Of a stretch of DNA of 64,000 nucleotides, positions 53,338 to 61,780 are shown one piece after another (the first letter of the stretch is position 1; the number at the start of each line of letters is the position of its first letter). The notes beneath the pieces are model-generated. The model searched no databases, was not told where the DNA came from, and saw only the letters and a list, made by a program, of their open reading frames with translations. Source of the DNA: Larkinella rosea (GTDB lineage: Bacteria; Bacteroidota; Bacteroidia; Cytophagales; Spirosomataceae); the NCBI RefSeq assembly GCF_003858635.1, contig NZ_RQJO01000008.1:62001-126000 (forward strand), written 5' to 3'. The position numbers and the translations under genes are program-made.

Positions 53338-54552
53338 ATGAGCCAGCCACTCTCTTTTCTTTGCATCTCAACGTATTTCAAAGGGGAAGCGTTTTTGAAA
53401 GCCTGTAAGGAAGCCGGAAATACCGTTTATCTGCTGACATACGAGAAACTGGCCGATCATCCCTGGCCCAAAGAAGCCGTCGATGAGTTCTTTTATTTGC
53501 CGTCACAGGATAATTCGTCGCAGAATCTGGATCGGATGATCAATGGGCTGGCGCACACGATGCGGTCGCGGAAAATCGATCGGGTGGTGGCAATGGATGA
53601 TTTTGACGTGGAAAAGGCGGCACTGGTACGCGAAACCTTCCGGATTCCCGGCATGGGGCAAACCACGGCCCGGTTTTTTCGCGATAAACTAGCGATGCGG
53701 ATGCGGGCGTCGGCGGAAGGCATTCGGGTTCCGGCGTTCAGCAGTCTGTTTCACGACGAAACCATCACTGATTTTCTGCGGACTACCGAAGCGCCCTGGC
53801 TCATCAAACCGCGCTCGGAAGCTTCGGCCACCGGAATCAAAAAAGTGCATTCGCTCGACGAAGCCTGGCAGGTGATTCATTCACTGGGCGACAACCGGCA
53901 CCAGTTTCTGATCGAGCAGTTCAAACCGGGGCGGGTTTTTCACGTCGATTCGCTGTCGCAGGACGGCCAAACGATTTTCACCCGCGCCAGTCAGTACCTG
54001 GCTACACCCATGGATGTGGCGCACGGCGGGGGGGTGTTCCGGACGGCGGTTTTACCGTTCGATTCCGGCGAAGCCCAACGATTGTATGAACTGAACGATG
54101 CGGTTTTGAATGCATTCCGGATGCAGTACAGTGCGTCGCATTCCGAATACATCCGGGGCGACCACGACGGCGAATACTACTTTCTGGAAACTTCGTCGCG
54201 CGTGGGGGGCGCCAACATTGCGGAACTGGTGGAAGTGTCGTCCGGCATCAATCTCTGGGCCGAATGGGCGAAACTCGAAAGCGCGATGGCGCGCAACGAA
54301 CCGTATCAATTACCGGAGGTGCAAAACCACTACGCCGGGTTGATTATTTCGCTGGCCCGGCAGCAATGGCCCGACACCAGCGGTTTTACGGACGAGGAAA
54401 TTGTGTGGCGCATGAAGAAAGAATACCACGTTGGTTTCATCGTCAAATCGCCCGACCGCGAGCGCGTTCTGCAACTCCTCGACACCTATATGGAGCGGAT
54501 TTACCAGGAATACCACGCGTCTGCTCCGGTGCCCGACAAACCGACGAATTAG
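53338..54552 (+). CDS. ATP-grasp domain protein, ligase of unknown substrate
   Basis: The start at 53338 (MSQPLSFLCISTYFKGEAFL) gives 404 residues; a TTG 12 bases earlier is less likely. The ATP-grasp fold shows APWLIKPRSEASATGIKKVH (lysine of the ATP-binding strand), FLIEQFKPGRVFHVDSLSQD, and the metal-binding YYFLETSSRVGGANIAELVE. These enzymes join a carboxylate to an amine or thiol using ATP. No neighbour shows the substrate. Its 3' end overlaps the convergent MutS-like gene by 4 bases. Confidence 0.88.
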   Translation: MSQPLSFLCISTYFKGEAFLKACKEAGNTVYLLTYEKLADHPWPKEAVDEFFYLPSQDNSSQNLDRMINGLAHTMRSRKIDRVVAMDDFDVEKAALVRETFRIPGMGQTTARFFRDKLAMRMRASAEGIRVPAFSSLFHDETITDFLRTTEAPWLIKPRSEASATGIKKVHSLDEAWQVIHSLGDNRHQFLIEQFKPGRVFHVDSLSQDGQTIFTRASQYLATPMDVAHGGGVFRTAVLPFDSGEAQRLYELNDAVLNAFRMQYSASHSEYIRGDHDGEYYFLETSSRVGGANIAELVEVSSGINLWAEWAKLESAMARNEPYQLPEVQNHYAGLIISLARQQWPDTSGFTDEEIVWRMKKEYHVGFIVKSPDRERVLQLLDTYMERIYQEYHASAPVPDKPTN

Positions 54553-56357
54553 TCCTCCTGAAATTTATGCATCTGAATCCCAATGGATTCCATCAGCTGG
54601 CTGGCGTTGAAACTGCGGCAAACGCCGTTCCGTAGTTGGTAGTCGAAATGCAGCTTGCCGTCGATCACGTCGGAGTTGAAGCTGTAGTTGTGAACAAACG
54701 GATGTATGGCCGCCAGTTCGCCCAGTTCGACGTCGTGGGTGGAAACAAAACCGGAGGCCGAGGTTTCGTGCAATTGCAGAATCAACGCCCGCGCGCCCCG
54801 GTGCCGGTCGGCGGAGTTGGTACCTTTCAGAATTTCGTCCAGAAAATACAAAACCGGCCAGTTGGACGTTTGCCGCGTGCGGTCGATGAGCGTTTTCAGG
54901 CGTTTCAGTTCGGCGTAAAACGAGGAGGTGTTTTCCTCCAGCGAATCCTGCGTCCGCATGCTCGTAAACACCTGAACCGGTGAACAGATCAGCTTTTCAG
55001 CCGAAACGACCGAGCCCGCTAATGCCAAAACCACGTTCGTCCCGATCGTCCGGAGAAATGTACTTTTTCCGGACATATTCGAGCCGGTAATCAGAATCGT
55101 TTGCCCGTTTCCGTCAATTTTCAGCGAATTGGCAACGCCTTTGTTCGCCATCAGCATCGGATGTCGGGCTTGTCGGGCGTCGAGTTGCAGCGTTTCGTTC
55201 GCAAACTCCGGAACTGCGTAGTCGGGATGCGCATAGGCCAAACCAGCCAGACTGTTCAAGGCTTCGGCTTCGGCCAGCGCGTCAAGCCAGTCGTTCAGGT
55301 GCGGGCCGTACGTCTGTTTCCAGCGGTCGAGGGCCTGTAAATAATGAATATCCCAAAGGGTAAAAATGCCGAACAGGAGAAAGAAATACGGGTTTCGGCG
55401 GAAATTCAGGTTCTCGACCAAACCGCTCAGTTTCCCGATCGCATCTGCTGCCGAGCGGTTTTCGAGATTCGTCACGGTTTGTAGGCGGTGCAGAATAGCC
55501 GATTCAAAACGTGGATTTTCGAGGTGTTTCAGCAAATCGCGGTAGGTTTTCAGTGCCTGCGACATGGCAAACGTCTGTTCGCTGACATTTTTAGCGCGTT
55601 CGGCCACCTGACCCAGCAACACCCCATGACCCAGCAACGAAGCGGTTACGGCCCAGCCCGGCAAATGACCGTTCAGCCAGAACGCGATCAACGTCAGCGT
55701 AATAGCCGGAAACAGCCAGCGGGCCATGGTAAAAAAAACCGGTAATGGCTCTGTGGGCTTTGTAGCCCAGTCTTTCAGCACTTCGGGTGTTTCGCCAACC
55801 GAGGGATTGAGGTACGCCAGAGCCGCCAGTTCCTGCCGCCAGTCGAGCAGCGGTTTTAATTCCGCAACGGCATCCTGACGAAGTACTACTTCGCTGATGG
55901 GCACGGGCGATAGCAGATAAGACGCCAGTTTCTGGCTTCCTTCGTACGTATAGGTGCGGTTTAGCAACCGAAAAAGGGAATGATTGCCAAAAATATCGAG
56001 GTCACCGGCGTAGGGATGGTTGGCGTCGGCAAAGTTCAGACCGGTTTCGGGACGCAGGAATTTCCGTTCCAGCCGGGCGGTTTCGTCGCGGTTGATGAAC
56101 GCCAGCCAGCGGGCGCGATCCCGTCGGCGCTGAACGGCCTGGTGGCGTTTCAGCAGGACGAGAAAACCGACAATGCCGAGCAAACCGACACCGATAGCCA
56201 AACCGGTTTGCGATCGATCGATCAGGAAGTACAACAGAAAAGCGGCACCAACAAACCAGATAACCCGAATGATCGCCAGCCGGTTATAACCCGCACGGGC
56301 CTTTAATTCTTCCTGTAGGAATTGCGTTTCGCGTTCGGCGAAAATAGATTGGGGCAT
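54549..56357 (-). CDS. MutS-family ATPase with transmembrane helices
   Basis: The 602-residue protein ends in a full MutS ATPase: Walker A ITGSNMSGKSTFLRTIGTNV (425-433), Walker B YFLDEILKGTNSADR (about 505-517) and the FVSTHDVELGELA H-loop. Unlike MutS, it carries hydrophobic helices at about 27-45 and 50-66, then near 210-230, 235-253 and 320-340, and lacks the mismatch-recognition domain. Similar membrane MutS-like proteins occur in Bacteroidota without an assigned function. The gene is immediately downstream of, and nearly touches, the Fur-family gene (the stop of one meets the start of the other). Confidence 0.88.
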   Translation of the reverse strand: MPQSIFAERETQFLQEELKARAGYNRLAIIRVIWFVGAAFLLYFLIDRSQTGLAIGVGLLGIVGFLVLLKRHQAVQRRRDRARWLAFINRDETARLERKFLRPETGLNFADANHPYAGDLDIFGNHSLFRLLNRTYTYEGSQKLASYLLSPVPISEVVLRQDAVAELKPLLDWRQELAALAYLNPSVGETPEVLKDWATKPTEPLPVFFTMARWLFPAITLTLIAFWLNGHLPGWAVTASLLGHGVLLGQVAERAKNVSEQTFAMSQALKTYRDLLKHLENPRFESAILHRLQTVTNLENRSAADAIGKLSGLVENLNFRRNPYFFLLFGIFTLWDIHYLQALDRWKQTYGPHLNDWLDALAEAEALNSLAGLAYAHPDYAVPEFANETLQLDARQARHPMLMANKGVANSLKIDGNGQTILITGSNMSGKSTFLRTIGTNVVLALAGSVVSAEKLICSPVQVFTSMRTQDSLEENTSSFYAELKRLKTLIDRTRQTSNWPVLYFLDEILKGTNSADRHRGARALILQLHETSASGFVSTHDVELGELAAIHPFVHNYSFNSDVIDGKLHFDYQLRNGVCRSFNASQLMESIGIQMHKFQED

Positions 56358-56788
56358 TAGTTCGCAGTGTTTTTATTACAAAGCGAACACACGCCCTGAA
56401 TCAACAAATTGGTTTCTTTCCGGCTATAGCCCGACGGCAAACTAACGGCCGGAATCAGTGTATTTTCCAGACAGGTGGTCAGGCCACAGTTTTCGCATTT
56501 GAAATGAACATGATCATGGTGGTGGTGATCATGGGCGCAGGCTTCACGACAGAGGGCGTATTTCAAACCGCCTTCGTCGTCCAGCACCTTGTGCAGAATT
56601 CCTTTATCGACAAACGTCTTCAGTGTCCGGTAAATCGTTACCCGGTCAAAGTCGTCTTTCAGGCTTTCTTCAATATCATGGTGCGCCAGGGCATAATTGG
56701 CGGTAAAAAACGTATCCAACACTTCCTCCCGACAACTGGTATGTCGCAGGTGGAAGTCGTCCAAAGTCTGTTTAATGGCCGTGTTCAT
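56357..56788 (-). CDS. Fur-family metal-responsive transcriptional regulator
   Basis: The 143-residue repressor has an N-terminal winged helix (LRHTSCREEVLDTFFTANYA, then FDRVTIYRTLKTFVDKGILH) and a C-terminal dimer domain. The latter carries a histidine cluster (CAHDHHHHDHVHFK), CENCG and a last CSLCNKN, typical zinc sites. The short form and histidine cluster fit Zur- or Fur-type metal sensing; the metal is not decided by sequence. It lies between the MsbA-like transporter and the MutS-like gene on the same strand, with a 23-base gap from the transporter gene. Confidence 0.9.
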   Translation of the reverse strand: MNTAIKQTLDDFHLRHTSCREEVLDTFFTANYALAHHDIEESLKDDFDRVTIYRTLKTFVDKGILHKVLDDEGGLKYALCREACAHDHHHHDHVHFKCENCGLTTCLENTLIPAVSLPSGYSRKETNLLIQGVCSLCNKNTAN

Positions 56789-56811
56789 CGAATAAAAGCC
56801 GGTGCGGCATG

Positions 56812-58626
56812 TTAACTATCCGTCGTTTCAAACTGTAATTTAACCAAATTGGCGTATAAACCGTCTTCCAGCATGCTCAATTCTTCATGTGTACCGGTTT
56901 CGCTGATCAGCCCTTCGCGAATCACGTAAATGGTGTCGACCTTCCGAATCGTGGCCAGCCGGTGCGCAATGATGATGGTCGTGCGGTTTTGCATCAACTC
57001 GTCCAGCGCTTCCTGCACCAGCCGTTCCGACTCCGCATCGAGCGAACTCGTGGCTTCGTCCAGAATCAGGATCGCCGGGTCTTTCAGAATGGCGCGGGCA
57101 ATGGCAATCCGCTGCCGCTGACCGCCCGACAGTTTAACGCCCCGTTCTCCGACAATCGTCTGGAATTTCTCCGGAAACGATTCGATAAAGTCCAGCGCGT
57201 TGGCTTTTCGGGCCGCATCCATCACCTCAGCGGTGGTTGCTTCCGGTTTTCCATACTGGATATTTTCAAAAATCGTACCGCCAAACAGAATGACTTCCTG
57301 CGGCACCACGGCAATATTTTGGCGCAAAAACCGGATGTCGATGTCCTGAATGGGTCGCCCGTCGATGGTGATCGAACCGCCATTCGTGGCATAATACCGC
57401 AGCAACAACTGCACAATCGTCGATTTTCCGGCCCCGCTCTGGCCCACCAGCGCAATTTTATTTCCCGACGGCACCTGCAGCGAAACGCCTTTCAACACCT
57501 CGACATCGGGCCGCGACGGATACGAAAAATGAATGTTGCTGAATTGAATGTCGCCATTCAGGGGAAGGGCCAATGCGGTTTTTTCGGCCGTCGGCAGTTC
57601 TACTTCGGAGGTTTCTTCCAGTATATCCAGAATCCGTTCCGAGGCTCCGATCGTCCGTTGAATCTGGGCGTACAGATCGCCCAAACCACCCACCGCGCCA
57701 CCGATATACATCGTATAAATCACAAACGTCACCAGTTGCGCAAAGGTCAGTTCGCCCGCCAGCATCAGTTGTGCACCGTACCAGACAACGCCGACAATGC
57801 CGCCAAACAGCGCAAAAACGATGAACGACACAAAACCGCCCCGAAAATTTGCCACCCGAAGGGAATTCTGAACGACTTTGTCGAGTGCCGTCGAATACCG
57901 CCGGACTTCGTATGGTTCGTTCGTAAAGGCTTTCACGACGCTCACCGATTGCAGGGTTTCTTCGACCACGACGTTGGCCTGTGCCAGTTCGTCCTGCGCT
58001 TTTTTCGACAGTTTGCGGATGAATTTTCCGAAGAAAATGGCCGCGATGATCACCACCGGAATCGTTGACAGCATAAAACCGGTTAGCTTCAGCGAGGTGA
58101 AGGAAATCAGCGCAACCCCGGCCAGCAAGGTGATGATCTGGCGGAGAAATTCGGCCAGTGTCGTCGACAAAACGTCTTGCAATTGCGTCACGTCCGACGA
58201 AATGCGGCTGGTCAGTTCGCCCACGCGCCGTTGTTCGAAGAAGTGGATCGGCAGCGTAATGATTTTCTGGTAAACCGCCCGCCGAACATCGGCCATCGAC
58301 CGCTCGCTAACCTGCGAGAACAGATACACGCGCGCAAACGAAAAACCGGATTGAATCACCAGCAAGCCGAATAAGAGCAGGGTGATCTGATTCAGCGAAC
58401 CCGCCTGCATTTTGTTTTCAACTACTTTCAGGATGTCGCCCAGCAGTTTCGGGAACACCATCGTCGTCGCCGACGACAGCAGCAAAAACACGAGCCCAAC
58501 GATAAAATACCCCCGATACGGTTTGATAAACCGGAATAACCGCAACGATTTTCGCAGCGCATCCCGCGTCAGTTTTATTTTTTTATCTTCTTCGTTCCCA
58601 TCGGAACCCCAACCTCGCTTTGCCAT
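56812..58626 (-). CDS. MsbA-like ABC exporter (fused permease and ATPase)
   Basis: The 604-residue half-transporter has six membrane helices in the first 340 residues, beginning LFRFIKPYRGYFIVGLVFLL. The ATPase follows: Walker A GQSGAGKSTIVQLLLRYY, signature GVKLSGGQRQRIAIARAILK, Walker B AILILDEATSSLDAESERL and H-loop IIAHRLATIRKVD. It functions as a homodimer. The MsbA/lipid exporter group is the best guess because of the length and EKTALALPLNGDIQFSNIHF-type linker, but a drug exporter is possible. It is just upstream of the Fur gene. Confidence 0.9.
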   Translation of the reverse strand: MAKRGWGSDGNEEDKKIKLTRDALRKSLRLFRFIKPYRGYFIVGLVFLLLSSATTMVFPKLLGDILKVVENKMQAGSLNQITLLLFGLLVIQSGFSFARVYLFSQVSERSMADVRRAVYQKIITLPIHFFEQRRVGELTSRISSDVTQLQDVLSTTLAEFLRQIITLLAGVALISFTSLKLTGFMLSTIPVVIIAAIFFGKFIRKLSKKAQDELAQANVVVEETLQSVSVVKAFTNEPYEVRRYSTALDKVVQNSLRVANFRGGFVSFIVFALFGGIVGVVWYGAQLMLAGELTFAQLVTFVIYTMYIGGAVGGLGDLYAQIQRTIGASERILDILEETSEVELPTAEKTALALPLNGDIQFSNIHFSYPSRPDVEVLKGVSLQVPSGNKIALVGQSGAGKSTIVQLLLRYYATNGGSITIDGRPIQDIDIRFLRQNIAVVPQEVILFGGTIFENIQYGKPEATTAEVMDAARKANALDFIESFPEKFQTIVGERGVKLSGGQRQRIAIARAILKDPAILILDEATSSLDAESERLVQEALDELMQNRTTIIIAHRLATIRKVDTIYVIREGLISETGTHEELSMLEDGLYANLVKLQFETTDS

Positions 58627-58671
58627 TTCTGTTGTTTTCCATAGGGTCGGCTAACCGCCCATTTTATTGTA

Positions 58672-59646
58672 TTATTGATCGTCTTTTAATCCTTTATACC
58701 CCGATTTTTCGAAAATATCCCGCGCATTGCTGTTGTCCATCAGCGTTTTAATACCCGGCTCTTTCTCGTCGTAATATTTCCCGACAATCCGCCAGCCCAG
58801 CCAGCGGCCAATGGCACCGGGGCTTTTCGAACTAATTTCCGCTGTAAAGGGCCGCTCGGACATATACCGGTTTTTAATCGCCGGATTTACTTCAAAAAGC
58901 AGTTTGGCGTCGATAAAATAGGCCCAGATGTCGGATTGGACATTATTCATCTGCGTCAGTTGCTGATCGGTATACCCAATAATCAAGCTGTCGGGCGTTT
59001 CGGGCAGCATGGTTTTTGTAAACACGTAGCCTTTTCCGTAATAAACCATATCGGCCAGCAGCGTCTGGTCCTGTTGATTGGTTTTGTTGAACCGGTCGGA
59101 GAGAGCGAAGAGGATGGTTGGCACGATGAATTCTTTCTGATACCGGCGCAAAATGTAGGCCGGGAATTCCCGAGGGCGGTATTTGGCCTTGGGTCCCGCG
59201 AAATAATCCAATCCGATCACAATCAATGTGTCGCTGATCACCAGATCCGGGCCCATAAAACCGGAGACCATCGTAGCGATCTTCGGCGGTTTAAAGTCCG
59301 GGAAGTTTTCGTGAATCCGGTTGAACGATTCCGACAGCAACCCCTGAATATCGCCGAGCGTTCCAAACTCCGCATTCACCTGCTTGTACAATACGTCAAG
59401 CTCCTTATCGTTAACTCGTTTGAGTAATTCGCTCACCAGAGCCGTGTCTTTGCCAAAGGCGGTGGTGCCGAAGTAGACCTGAGCAATGTCCTTGTGTTTA
59501 TCCAGCCACTGACTGACGTCGGCCGGTTTTCGCGAGGCAAAAAGCTCCTGTTCGGGCTGCTCGACGGTTACCAGCTCCTCGGTTTTGGAACACGCGTTGA
59601 AAATGAGTATACTTACTAAAGAAAAAATAACCGGCGAAATCTTCAT
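58672..59646 (-). CDS. gldB: Gliding motility lipoprotein GldB
   Basis: The start at 59646 gives 324 residues with a lipobox ending at C19 (FSLVSILIFNAC). The body contains the GldB features: YFGTTAFGKDTALVSELLKR, then VIGLDYFAGPKAKYRPREFP. GldB is needed for gliding and for T9SS function in Flavobacterium johnsoniae, and is a hallmark of gliding Bacteroidota. It supports the assignment of the secreted protein at 1293-4199 as T9SS cargo. It reads divergently from the beta-barrel gene at 59684, with a 37-base gap, so they share a control region. Confidence 0.93.
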   Translation of the reverse strand: MKISPVIFSLVSILIFNACSKTEELVTVEQPEQELFASRKPADVSQWLDKHKDIAQVYFGTTAFGKDTALVSELLKRVNDKELDVLYKQVNAEFGTLGDIQGLLSESFNRIHENFPDFKPPKIATMVSGFMGPDLVISDTLIVIGLDYFAGPKAKYRPREFPAYILRRYQKEFIVPTILFALSDRFNKTNQQDQTLLADMVYYGKGYVFTKTMLPETPDSLIIGYTDQQLTQMNNVQSDIWAYFIDAKLLFEVNPAIKNRYMSERPFTAEISSKSPGAIGRWLGWRIVGKYYDEKEPGIKTLMDNSNARDIFEKSGYKGLKDDQ

Positions 59647-59683
59647 CCTTGCAATTGGGCTTCTCTTGGAAACATACAAATTT

Positions 59684-60577
59684 ATGAAAAAGTTGGGTTC
59701 ATACCGGCGTTTGGGTCAGATGATTGCAGGAACGGCTCTGCTTTTGGGGTTGGTCTGGAACGCCCACGCGCAGGGCCGGGTGACCGTGCAGGAACCCAAC
59801 AAAACGAACCGGACGTCGGACGACGACGGCTGGGGTCAACCGGCGCCCCGAAAAAATAACCGCCGGAGTGACAACCAGCCACGCCCAAATCGGGAGACGG
59901 AGAAAGTTTTTCGCCGGATTCAGGAAGAAGAAATCGATTATGCGCCCCCACAAAAGCTGATTGAAATGAGTTTTCGCGTGGCGCCGTCGGTGACGTTCAA
60001 TACTGCTGAAGGATTTAATTCCTACGCCGGTTTTCGGACCAACGGCGCGGCCATGCGGATGAGCATTGGGCCCAGCATCGATTATTTCTTTTTCAAAGAT
60101 CGGTATTCCTTCAGCTCCGGGCTTTGGTACACGATTCAGCGGTCGGGCTACCGGATTCCGGGCCAATTTGGGCAAGTCGTTTGGGACCCCGGTGCCAAAA
60201 TTCAGCAGTCGTCCTACAATTTGCAGCTTTTGCAACTACCGGCCGCCGTCAAAATGTACGCCAACAACCTGTTTCCCAACGCCCGGTTTTACATTCAGAC
60301 CGGCGGGTTGATCAACATCAAACTGGCCGAAAAACCGCTCGATTCGGCGCATAATGCGTTGTTTCAGTACGCGGAAGATGGCGGAAACTACAGCCGGCAA
60401 TACAGCCGCGCCAGCCTGAGTTTGCTGCTCGGAACCGGGATCCAATACCGGCTGAACCAGAGCCAGGCGTTGCTGTTCGGAATCAGTTACCAGCGCGGTT
60501 TGACGGATGTGGCCCGGGCGCGCGATCTGGTTTCGAAAAACCACGCCGTTTCGCTCGATCTGGGGCTGAAATTCTAG
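59684..60577 (+). CDS. Outer-membrane beta-barrel protein (PorT-like)
   Basis: The ATG at 59684 (MKKLGSYRRLGQMIAGTALL) gives 297 residues with a signal peptide ending near NAHAQG; the longer frame overlaps gldB. After a charged, disordered segment (GQPAPRKNNRRSDNQPRPNR) come amphipathic strands such as FRVAPSVTFNTAEGFNSYAG and the family ending FGISYQRGLTDVARARDL. The fold fits PorT-family outer-membrane beta-barrels, some of which act in type IX secretion. The neighbouring gldB makes this attractive but not certain. It ends 4 bases before the convergent SCO gene's stop. Confidence 0.8.
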   Translation: MKKLGSYRRLGQMIAGTALLLGLVWNAHAQGRVTVQEPNKTNRTSDDDGWGQPAPRKNNRRSDNQPRPNRETEKVFRRIQEEEIDYAPPQKLIEMSFRVAPSVTFNTAEGFNSYAGFRTNGAAMRMSIGPSIDYFFFKDRYSFSSGLWYTIQRSGYRIPGQFGQVVWDPGAKIQQSSYNLQLLQLPAAVKMYANNLFPNARFYIQTGGLINIKLAEKPLDSAHNALFQYAEDGGNYSRQYSRASLSLLLGTGIQYRLNQSQALLFGISYQRGLTDVARARDLVSKNHAVSLDLGLKF

Positions 60578-61299
60578 CGGTTTTGTTCATTCAGCAGCAG
60601 GTCGATATCCTGAATGATGCGGTCGGCTTCGACGGCCACTGTGCCGTTGTACAACCCGCGAATATGCCCCCGCTGATCGACCAGAATCAGGTTTTCGGTG
60701 TGTAAAAACTGCGCGGAACCGTTGAGAAAACCCTGCTCTTTTTCAATGAAATAACTCAGCCGGGCGATGGTGTTGATCGATTTCCGTTTGCCGGTTAGTA
60801 AATGCCATTGCTGTCCGTCAATTCCTTTCCGCCCGGCGTATTTCTTCAACACGCTGACACTGTCGCGCTCGGGCGTCACGCTGTGCGACAGGAATTTTAC
60901 CGCCGGATTACCTCGGTATTTCTGATAAACAATCCGGACGGTTTCCATCATTTTCGGACAAATAGAAGGGCAGGCCGTGAAGAAAAAATTGGTGAGATAC
61001 ACCGAATTTTCGACGTCGTTTTCCGTAATCGTCTCCCCAGACTGGTCGGTAAACCGAAAAGGTAAAACCGTATGCAGGGTGTCGATCCGGTTTTGGTCCG
61101 TCGTCCAAATCGGCGTAAAATCGGGTGTGTGGTAGTAGGGAACGCCATCCGGTTTTGAGCATCCCGTTACCAGCAAACTACTCAGAAACAACCCGAACCG
61201 AATCGTTTTGCCAAACTGATTTACAATTTTTGCGGCCGATGTTGCCGTAATTCCGGCCGTTTCGGGTTTCGTAATTGGCGACGATTGTTCCGTCGGCAT
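60574..61299 (-). CDS. SCO1/SenC-family copper-chaperone lipoprotein
   Basis: SCO proteins carry copper to the CuA site of cytochrome oxidase and have a thioredoxin fold. The copper-binding cysteines lie in FFFTACPSICPKMMETV (CxxxC) and the late histidine in FLHTENLILVDQRGHIRG. A lipobox (FGLFLSSLLVTGC) is near residue 47 counted from the ATG at 61299. No other ATG, GTG or TTG gives a complete signal, so this start is used. It overlaps the upstream MORN gene by about 122 bases, which is unusual. It is the third gene of the YHYH/MORN/SCO operon. Confidence 0.85.
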   Translation of the reverse strand: MPTEQSSPITKPETAGITATSAAKIVNQFGKTIRFGLFLSSLLVTGCSKPDGVPYYHTPDFTPIWTTDQNRIDTLHTVLPFRFTDQSGETITENDVENSVYLTNFFFTACPSICPKMMETVRIVYQKYRGNPAVKFLSHSVTPERDSVSVLKKYAGRKGIDGQQWHLLTGKRKSINTIARLSYFIEKEQGFLNGSAQFLHTENLILVDQRGHIRGLYNGTVAVEADRIIQDIDLLLNEQNR

Positions 61300-61780
61300 C
61301 CCAAACCTGTTGCAACCCCTGTTCGTAGCCCGCCCGATACTGCGTTTGTTTGAAAAGCCTCCCGCTGGCGTGCCATTCTTTCTGAATTCCATGGAATAAA
61401 TCCCGCTCAAACAGGTACTCAAACCGCTTTTTGCCATTTTCCCAATAACCGACGTGTCGGCCTTCTTTTTCTCCCTTATTAAAAAGTCGCACCTCCTGTA
61501 ACCGCCCTTTGAAATACCAGACTTTCTGGATTCCGTGTTCCCGCCCGTTCCGGTATTGGTACAGAAAAACCGTATCGGCGTGGTCATTCAACCGAAACAG
61601 GCCTCCCGTAAACGGTTTTCCATCCCGGTAACAGCGTCCATTTTGCTGCAAAACCGTTACCGAATCGACGTTTAGGGGCACCCGCTTTTGGGTGAATTCG
61701 CCCGTGCAGGAAACCAGTTGGACAGCGGCAAAAACCAGCAGTGCGAGCGGGCTATTTGGTATACGTCCCCGGCGTTCCAT
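61178..61780 (-). CDS. MORN-repeat (YwqK-like) lipoprotein
   Basis: The start at 61780 gives 200 residues with a lipobox cysteine at C25 (LALLVFAAVQLVSC). Repeats of about 23 residues follow: YRNGREHGIQKVWYFKGRLQ, GEKEGRHVGYWENGKKRFEY and FHGIQKEWHASGRLFKQTQY. Databases label such proteins toxin-antitoxin YwqK-like antitoxins, but here the lipid anchor and operon suggest an envelope role with the SCO protein. It overlaps the YHYH gene by 29 bases and the SCO gene by about 122 bases. Confidence 0.8.
   Translation of the reverse strand: MERRGRIPNSPLALLVFAAVQLVSCTGEFTQKRVPLNVDSVTVLQQNGRCYRDGKPFTGGLFRLNDHADTVFLYQYRNGREHGIQKVWYFKGRLQEVRLFNKGEKEGRHVGYWENGKKRFEYLFERDLFHGIQKEWHASGRLFKQTQYRAGYEQGLQQVWDADGTIVANYETRNGRNYGNIGRKNCKSVWQNDSVRVVSE

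Noticed and set aside
56887-58068. 393-codon plus-strand frame opposite the MsbA-like transporter
   Set aside because: It is the complement of conserved ABC motifs and has no family features of its own.
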